A stretch of DNA of 64,000 bases from Hyperoplus lanceolatus (Eukaryota; Chordata; Actinopteri; Uranoscopiformes; Ammodytidae). Every line of letters starts with the position of its first letter. The first letter of the stretch is position 1. Position numbers and translations under genes: made by a program. Under the pieces are notes generated by a model. That model was not told the origin of the DNA, ran no database searches, and was given only the letters and a program-made list of their open reading frames with translations. Shown here one piece after another: positions 56,700 to 64,000 of the stretch. The stretch spans positions 20,059,001 to 20,123,000 of the forward strand of contig CM049405.1 of the NCBI GenBank assembly GCA_026929865.2. Reading direction: 5' to 3'.

Positions 56700-57159
56700 T
56701 ACTGTATTTCTCAATTAGCCAAATGTTACAAATTGTATAATCACGACTTATCATGTACATTTAAACATTCAATAGATTGAAGAAATAAAATATTAATTTC
56801 CATTAGGAATTGTGTTCAAATAAGAACTTCGAACACTACCTGCCTTTAAAATTACCATTATGCTGTAGTTTTAAAAGTTTTTAAAAACATGTACAGTGTA
56901 ATATTGATGTTTGACTACACAGGTATTAAACTTTACTAAATGTCTTCTTTTGAGCCCCTTCCACCATTCTGGATAGCTTCTCAATTAGGCTCAATGAATA
57001 CATTGGTCACAATTGAACCACATACCTTTGGCGCATGGCTACTACCTATCTGATTAAGTCTTACAATAAACAAACAACATAATGAATTGCTAGAGGAAAC
57101 GCGTGTGTCCTTATTAGCCTTGGTTTCAGGAGGGTTGTAATTACACTCTTATCTCGTCT
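56700..57159. other. Intergenic stretch before the CpG-rich block
   Basis: AT-rich, with no gene or repeat recognised. Confidence 0.4.
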
Positions 57160-57377
57160 TCACACCTCCTTATTGACGCACGTCTCCAAGCTGTGTCTTG
57201 TGTCTTTGGCCGATACGCGCGCTCCCGTCTGCGCGCCACCCCCTCCGTCGACACAGTCAACGGGGTGTCTGTCGCCGTGAACGTCGCTGAGCTTTGAATG
57301 GACACTAACAGGGAATGTAATATCCTTCTGCCACTGCCTGCTTTCTCTTGTCATTTCATCTCCGCAACGGAAGCCTG
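57160..57377 (+). promoter_or_regulatory. CpG-rich promoter/first exon of an unknown plus-strand gene
   Basis: This short block is dense in CpG (GATACGCGCGC, CTGCGCGCC, CCGTCGAC, GTCGCCGTGAACGTCGC) in otherwise CpG-poor DNA. It ends with a near-consensus splice donor CTG|GTAAGTTC at 57377/57378. That combination fits a vertebrate promoter with a 5' exon. An ATG at 57298 opens a 26-codon frame to the donor (MDTNRECNILLPLP...), but joining it to the candidate exon at 62650 gives an early stop. The exon is therefore best read as non-coding with an upstream frame. The gene would be transcribed away from pou1f1. Its identity is unknown. Confidence 0.5.
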
Positions 57378-58126
57378 GTAAGTTCATTCATTTGCATGTT
57401 GTCCATTATTCATTTCATTGGACAGGCTGTCATGCAGTTTCTAAATGCATGCGCCGAAATTTTGGAAGTAGTAGTTTTTTTACAGGTGTTTTGTGCGATA
57501 GCCTATATGCACATTGGCAATACATAAAAATGCGGTTGTCATCTTAATGTGCTTTTAAATATTGCCTCATCGTAGTCTGCACAATGTATACACCTGTGCA
57601 GTGCCTCCACCTTTGTGCTGAGCAGTGTGCACAACTATTTTCATTCATTTTATATGATTAAGTCAGGGCTGGACGATTGACTTTAAGCATGATGCATCTG
57701 TATCTTTCTAGATTTTATTTTTTATTTTTTTATCAACGTGTCTGTGGAGTTGGATCCAATCACTGATTATTATCAGGGTGGGGTGATTATTATGTAACAG
57801 AGAAAACAAAAGGATATAAAGAAGTATTCAATTGAGATTGTTCTTCTTCTGGAGTGTCCATCTGAAAGGCTCTCTAGAGGTTGCATGTGTCTTTGTGAAT
57901 GTGACTTCACACTGTACATGCTCAAAATGAACTTCACAGCCGGTGTAGCCTTTTTTTAATTAAAAGTAAGCAACATGCCCTCTGAAGACCTTCCCTGGAA
58001 TTCACCTGGGAATCTGTTTTACTGCAATAAAACCACCACTGAGGGAGATTTCCTGTAAACAATATATGAGGTATGATAAAAAATTAGTGTCGTAAAAAAA
58101 AAAGAGAGAGAGCAATGCATGTGATT

Positions 58127-58128
<2 letters not shown>

Positions 58129-58172
<44 letters not shown>

Positions 58173-58200
58173 TGTGTTTGTGTTTGTGCGTCTTTGTGTG
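58129..58200. repeat. (TG)n microsatellite with TTTG variants
   Basis: TG run of about 40 bp decaying rightward into TTTGTG units. Confidence 0.95.
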
Positions 58201-58868
58201 TCGCAGCATCCTTGCAGGATTCATTTACTGTCGGAATGGTTCAGTGTGATGAAAAGACAGCGAGGGCATCACAGGGTTGAGTGACTTGCAGGCTTTTTCA
58301 TGTACACTGGATGGGATTGTGCATGTGCACAGTCCCACATCTGACATGTGTGTATGTGCGTATGTCCATGCAACCCTTCTGCCATCCGTCATTTCCACAA
58401 AATCCCAGATTAATTTCAATGGCAGTGTTTTTAATGTCTTATGGCCACATCTTACAAATTCTTTCTTTCTGCACTATCTGCTATAATATGCTCAAGGTTA
58501 AGGTAGATACAATATAGTTATGGTCACTGTTATGCAATACAAAAACACTTGGTTGGGGATAGATAAAGGTCATGGTTGTTAAAAGAAATTGCAATGAAAG
58601 TGGAGACAATTTTATTCAATACATTTTAGAAATACTCCAGGTAGTTTGGGAGAAGGGGTGGCACCTGTACGTGTGCGGCAATTTCCACGTTGGCCCGAAC
58701 TGCCAAAAGCTTGCATATCTCTTCATATCTCTTCATTCCTCCAGTTTGCAGACATTTACGTCGTTGTCTTTGTTTAAAATGATTCTCTGTCTTAAAATGC
58801 TATGACATTTGTATTTATGTTTGGTCACCACGGGGATATCGATGAATATACTATATACTAGAGCAGTG

Positions 58869-59220
58869 TAGAGCTGCAACGATTAATCGACAAATCGATT
58901 ATTAATTGATTATTAAAATAATCGCCAACTATTTTGATAATCGATTAATCGTTTTGAGTAATTTTTTAATAACACATTTCCAAATTCTCTGATTTCGGCT
59001 TCTCAAATGTGGATATTTTCTTGTTTCTTTAATCCTATTATGACAGTAAACTGAAATATCTGTGTGTTTTGGACATAACAATAAATTTGAGGACGTCAAC
59101 ATGGGCTCACCATTTTCTGACATTTTACGGACCAAAACACTAATCGATTAATAATCGATTAATCGAGAAAATAATCAACAGATTAATCGATTATCAAAAT
59201 AATCGTTAGTTGCAGCCCTA
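58869..59220. mobile_element. hAT MITE
   Basis: It begins TAGAGCTGCAACGATTAATC and ends ATCGTTAGTTGCAGCCCTA, with an exact 8-bp duplication GAGCAGTG at 58861-58868 and 59221-59228. Repeated ATCGATTA words fill both ends. TAG...CTA ends with 8-bp duplications fit hAT, and this wording is a very common fish MITE. It is 352 bp with no coding sequence. Confidence 0.9.
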
Positions 59221-62184
59221 GAGCAGTGTTAATTGGAATTAGCTGTGTTGTTAAAGGATTACAGCCTACCCTGTATGACTTCACTTCTTTTATTTACATT
59301 TTGTTTACTATTGACAGGTTATAGTAACATTTATATTGTAAACAAATTATTTAAATTGGACAATTAGGCCTTAGTGTGGTAGATTATAAATAATGGAGAT
59401 TATATCACTCATGATCACTCCATGTAGACTATATTTAGACGTAAGAATGAACAAGATTAAACAAGTTATCATGGCATCAAACCAATGATCCTAGATCAGA
59501 CTACACTAGACTATTTTAAAATAGCACAGCCATTTGTGCAAAAGGAAAAACAAAAACAAAAAAAGCACCCGTACTACATCTAATATACTAAACAAGAGCT
59601 AGTCCAGTACACAGCTTTTAAAAACACACATTTGAGGTTTTTTTTTACACATTTTTGAAGGATGCAAACTATTTTATTATAGTTATCGGCAAAATCCCCC
59701 ATTATGGGATTAATCTGCCATTTTTACTGTTTACTGTTTATTAATATGTACTGAAGCGATACTGAACTGAAGACACTACACTTTTCCACAACCACAACCT
59801 CCACACCCCTACGGCAACATTGCTTGGCACTGAACATTGTCATTGGATGTGAACATATCTCTCTGGATACTGGGCTGGTCTATGCATGGCCACACTTCAT
59901 AGTCATAACAGTTGAAGTGTGGTTTTACCATTTCCTGTTCAATAAGCCAAGATTTTTGGAGGTAACAAGAAAGTTGAAGGCGGTTTAAACGTCTTCCATT
60001 TACTTACTAAGGCTTCTAGTTCTTCATTGCACTCGGCTAGTCAGAAGGAAAAATAATGGTCACCAGCGATGAGTAGCGGTGTCAAACCCAGGACACGTTG
60101 TGGCCTCTGATGATATAAGTCCACGGACGATCGAGCATTCAGTGAAGTTCATCCTGTAACCCTCGCTAAATGAGATTTTATACAGGAATGGCCTAATCCT
60201 ACTTTTTTTCCCTCTACTGACACTGGTGACTCTAACAAGTGGCCTATACTGAGTATTGATCTGATTAAAGCGGTATCCTCATGACGTTTGAGTGAAATTG
60301 TTAAAGATAATTATTTGAAGTTAAACACCAGTTAGTTTCTGCACACTTCTTAACTATAGCTCAGTAAGGACATCAGTATTACTGCCAATACAAATCCATA
60401 ATTTATATCCCCACACATTTGAAAACAGGAGTACGTGTACCAGCATATGCAGCTCGCATTCTGGTACATTCAACCTGCTTTGCCTATAGTTCTCACATTG
60501 TATTCAAATGCTATTGTTTTATTTTATTGTGTGTGCGTTTTCTTGCACCCACAAGCACCGCATTTCCCTTAGTAACCTCAATATGTCTTTAGGTGACACA
60601 TTTGAGGTCAGTCAATTTTGAAGATGCTATGTAAGGGGCCTCTTTAAGGATGGACATTATGCCAGCTTTTATCTTGGTTCTGCACAATCTCCATGGCTTT
60701 AATAGTACTTATAATCTTTATTTACATAATATTTGAAAATAAAACATGGGGAAAAAACACATAGCACAAGCAGTACAAACCAGGGGCAAAGACACAAATA
60801 AACAATTACAACAATTAATGCATGAAACATGAGAGCAAAATAATATTTGGCGGCACCAATTGAAAAAATTCAATTCAATCATTCAATCAAGTCAATCATT
60901 CATATAAGCTCTTGACCAATTCTCCCTGGCTGCACTAGTCTAAAGAATCTATTGAAAACTGAATCTGACCTCAACATTTGCACATCATTGACCCTAAAAT
61001 TGAGAGGTATTGTAGCTGAAAAATGTGAATTTGAGACTTCTTACTGTAAGAGGGGGCAGTAAGCAAAACACATCATGCGTTTTAGCAACATAGACCAAAG
61101 GAATTAGAGAGAAAAGCTACATTCCTCAACTTAATCACCTCTTGACTGGATGTTGTGGCAATGTGCTACGAATATTTAACAAACTTTGATTAGTGGATTT
61201 TAACAAAGCCAAATAGCACACAATACTTTAGACAAGACATGATGGTTGCTTGTTTTTTGAATGTGTATGTCCCCTCTGTTGTGCAGGAGTGAATTTGTTT
61301 TGTCTAAAGCCTGTTGGATCTTAGCGTTGAACTTAAAGTGTATTGATCTGGGACCCTGTGTTTAAATGTTAAAAGGTCTATCATATTTGCGGTTTGTATG
61401 GCTGGTATGGACAATCTACAGAGCTTGATATGTTTAATCATGCCCACTGTTTTCGTGTTTTTATACTGCTGTTATTTGCCATAGAGATAATATTAAATAC
61501 TGCAAGCACTCTCAAAGTACAGGAGGGCCTTATGTTCTTTGACTGGATGGGAGTATTTGTTTGCTGGTGATTAGGCTTAAATATCAGTTTGTCAGTTGCT
61601 GTGACAGAGCTGTCCATACGTTAAAAACTTAATGTCATTAGGACAAATGCAGCTTATGGTCCTACCACGTAAATAAGATTGACGAGACAAGTAGCCCAGA
61701 TTTCTTTCTAAAAAAAAATCTTGGTTGTGCAGCCTTTTGCAATAGACCTCGTAACTGAGTTTGCTCTGTGTCCCCTGGACTGTATTTTCCCCTGGCTATA
61801 CTAACAAAGCCCAGAGACATATCTGATCTACTGCCTTCCATCAACATGTCACAGAAAAAAGCCTCAATCACAATCTGTCTGGTAGTGGATACACGATGCG
61901 TATTCATGTCAGACAATACAAATACATATTTCTGGGCTCTCTGTTTCCCTTGTTTTCTCAGCTACCTCAAAGGAAACCGTTGCCTTCAGGGAATTAATGT
62001 TCATTTGCAACGATCCATAACAGATTGAAATTCAAATAAGAGCTGTTTATACCAACATATGCAAATGCCAGCCTGCTCTCGATCCTTGTATAGTGATCTC
62101 TAAAGAAATTGGAGATGTCTTCAAAACCAAGACAGCAAGGAACAAACATACCAGCACTGCAAAAGGGATTATTGTCTGTTTGTT

Positions 62185-62252
<68 letters not shown>
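62185..62252. repeat. (TG)n microsatellite
   Basis: Uninterrupted TG run of about 67 bp. Confidence 0.97.
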
Positions 62253-62253
<1 letters not shown>

Positions 62254-62649
62254 TGTTACACACAGCAACATAATAAGGACAGATGGAGGGAGAACCTATT
62301 TGTGTGCAGTTGTCTTTTAAACAGAAAAACAGAGATGAATTCTAGGACAATACAGTAACTGACTGATGGTGAACCACTACCCTACTCTGATTAACCTGTA
62401 GGGCCTAGATGGATCGTCGATCAACTGCTCTCTCATCTATAGAGTGGCCCCTAAGGCCCATTTGAGGAAATTGGATCCTTTAAATAATGGAAAGGGTAGT
62501 TGCCATAAGCCCCACTGCTGTCACCTATAGGGTGCAATTGCATTTTTAAAAACAAGGGCATTGGAATAATTAACGTACTGTATATAATGATCATCTCAGC
62601 AGATGTGATGATTTGTACCTGGACATATATATGTTCTTTTCATCTTCAG

Positions 62650-62815
62650 GCCAGGGTCATACAATGCACATATGTCCCAGTGTTTAAGTGCTATAGAGAC
62701 CTAAAGGTCAGACAGAACATTTGCTCTCTTTCCAAAGAAAACAGTCCAGACCAGACACCAAACTGCTTCTGCCATGCCTTACGTATTTGAAGGAAAGCCA
62801 CTCTACCTCAACCAT
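62650..62815 (+). CDS. Candidate exon with start codon, unidentified gene
   Basis: A good acceptor (TGTTCTTTTCATCTTCAG) precedes 62650 and a strong donor (CAT|GTAAGT) follows 62815, giving a 166-nt exon. Near its end an ATG at 62774 in fair context (CTGCCATGC) opens 14 codons, MPYVFEGKPLYLNH, that reach the donor exactly in phase 0. With the CpG-rich exon at 57160-57377 this would make a non-coding first exon and a start-codon-bearing second exon. I do not recognise the peptide. No further exon follows in the last 1.2 kb. Splice-site chance matches are frequent, so confidence is modest. Confidence 0.33.
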
Positions 62816-64000
62816 GTAAGTCAGTTACATTTTTCATCAAATAGCAAAAAAAAGGGTGGGGAGGGGTTACAAAACGTGCAATGTCATTCAATTGTCTTCT
62901 GCAAAGGAAGATTTCAAGTTACGTCATATTCCGTCTGTCCTTTATGCATCCTTTTGTGTTTGCTATCATGCACCCTCACCCTGCAATGACTCTACAACAC
63001 ATTCAGGAACTACTGGTCTGTCATCACCAAAAATAAAGATGTTTTCAGCAAACATTTCCAGTCCTCCAAATCAAACAACAACATTGTTTTGTAATTGAAT
63101 CATTTTCTGATCTGATGCTCACAGTGCAACATTCTGTCTCTTCCCAACCCGGTGTAAATAGGCTCTGGTTTAGATATGGGTTGGTTTAGGCACAAAAACA
63201 AATTGGTTAGGTTTGAAAAAAAACCATCATGAGTTAGGTTAAAACGACTTCTTTGTTTTTCTTTGTCGTTACAATGATAAATACTTGGATATACTTAAGC
63301 AGTGATCATGGTAAAAAATAATCATTTTTGACTGACCATACACTTCTATATCCCCACCTGACTTCCTGCTTTGCTCCCATCATATTACATTACTCCGGCT
63401 AATTATACATATTAATAATATTATATATATAAGCACAAAGTGGCTGGTTGATACAAAGGGCTGCTAAGGAAACACCCGTTATGTTTTCCAAATGAAGGGA
63501 GAGAAAGGATCAACTCTCAAAGCTAATATGCAAGGTTATTGTCTGTTGAATTTGGAATCCAGACAGGAGACTCAGGGACACTCTTAAAAAGGCAGTTTGA
63601 ATGCAAATCTTAGTTTTGGGTTAGGGACGACTTTCAATCATTAATTCCCCCTGCTTCTAGTTCTGCTGGTGGAGCGGTATACGAGTTATGTGTCAGCTTT
63701 TCATTGACCACTGATGGGGTAAAACAGTTCTGAATGCTTGATGAATGAGCAGAACTTGCCCTGATGTTGCAGAAGTGTTGGTGCTAGACTGATTCACACT
63801 TGTAGGAGTCGCTCAAAGAAATGTAAAGGAGTGTGCAGACTCTTGTCTATTACTCATACATTGAGAACTTGCAGTGACCTCAACGGCCAGCTACTTTCAA
63901 AGCAGTTAACTTCTTTACGTGTGGGAGGGTCGCAGATGCAGGCAGGATAATATGGCTATTTGAATATGAGCGTGTATTTATGTGTTTGCGTAAACCGTAA
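62816..64000. other. Downstream stretch with a dispersed repeat trace
   Basis: The sequence at about 63155-63400 (GGTTTAGGCACAAAAACAAA, TGGTTAGGTTTGAAAAAAAA, ATCATGAGTTAGGTTAAAA) matches from memory a common non-coding fish repeat built on GGTTAGGTTTAGG phrases. The rest shows nothing I can identify. Confidence 0.4.

Larger units (their letters stand above)
57378..62649 (+). other. Putative intron of the unknown plus-strand gene
   Basis: It lies between the donor at 57378 and the candidate acceptor at 62649. It contains a hAT MITE and two TG tracts (own entries). No other exon was recognised. A 45-codon minus-strand frame near 61205-61345 (with FKFNAKIQQALDKTNSLL) looks protein-like, but I cannot identify it. 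Confidence 0.3.

Noticed and set aside
57298..57377. Coding start of the divergent gene at 57298
   Set aside because: Joined to the candidate exon at 62650 it meets a stop within about 20 codons, so an upstream open frame is the better reading.
61205..61345. Minus-strand frame with FKFNAKIQQALDKTNSLL as a gene or LINE fragment
   Set aside because: Protein-like composition only; I could not tie it to a family or find flanking blocks.

Overview
The window reads as a non-coding, repeat-crowded stretch of a ray-finned (teleost) fish genome. Reasons: eleven long (CA)n/(TG)n tracts, two tRNA-headed SINEs of fish type, Tc1/mariner, hAT, piggyBac and Harbinger-like elements, and one recognisable vertebrate gene, the first coding exon of pou1f1 (Pit-1), on the minus strand at 1334-1469. 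No bacterial or viral gene organisation is present. Nearly all long open frames are shadows of CA repeats or transposon DNA.

Layout. 1-1470: pou1f1 exon 1 and the start of its intron 1, with a possible 54-nt phase-compatible exon at 979-1032. 1.5-20 kb: mostly unremarkable DNA with microsatellites, a TIR element (10.16-10.53 kb), a decayed piggyBac transposase (12.8-13.6 kb, minus) and a foldback (14.9-15.1 kb). 20.1-25.6 kb: two solo LTRs of one family, each with its own 5-bp target duplication. Each is split by a different DNA transposon, so each LTR shows the unoccupied site of the other's insertion. A third TIR element lies between them. 29.37-32.46 kb: a hAT element with an exact 8-bp duplication, carrying a Tc1/mariner-type element that itself carries a 374-bp element with a 9-bp duplication. 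35.25-36.53 kb: a piggyBac element with TTAA ends that keeps only the cysteine-rich tail of its transposase. 36.7-37.3 kb: a palindromic MITE split by a SINE. 39.97-43.43 kb: a 3.4-kb element with about 300-bp terminal inverted repeats, an exact 8-bp duplication, subterminal tandem repeats and an internal structure like a two-exon minigene. 43.59-44.60 kb: a Harbinger-like element. 46.7-51.5 kb: a LINE 3' end, a SINE, a small MITE, a second Tc1/mariner-type element and a Tc1-like pseudogene. 53.86-56.70 kb: a three-layer nest in which an element with a 9-bp duplication contains a Harbinger-like element, which contains a further 1.5-kb TIR element. 57.16-57.38 kb: a CpG-rich block ending in a strong splice donor, read as the promoter and first exon of an unidentified plus-strand gene. 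A possible second exon is at 62.65-62.82 kb.

Interpretation. The window looks like the intergenic space upstream of pou1f1, about 56 kb, up to a divergently transcribed neighbour. It has been enlarged by repeated transposon insertion, and the order of many insertions can be read from nesting and target-site duplications. All calls come from reading the sequence. Family names rest on recognised protein motifs, terminal repeats and target duplications, with no database search.
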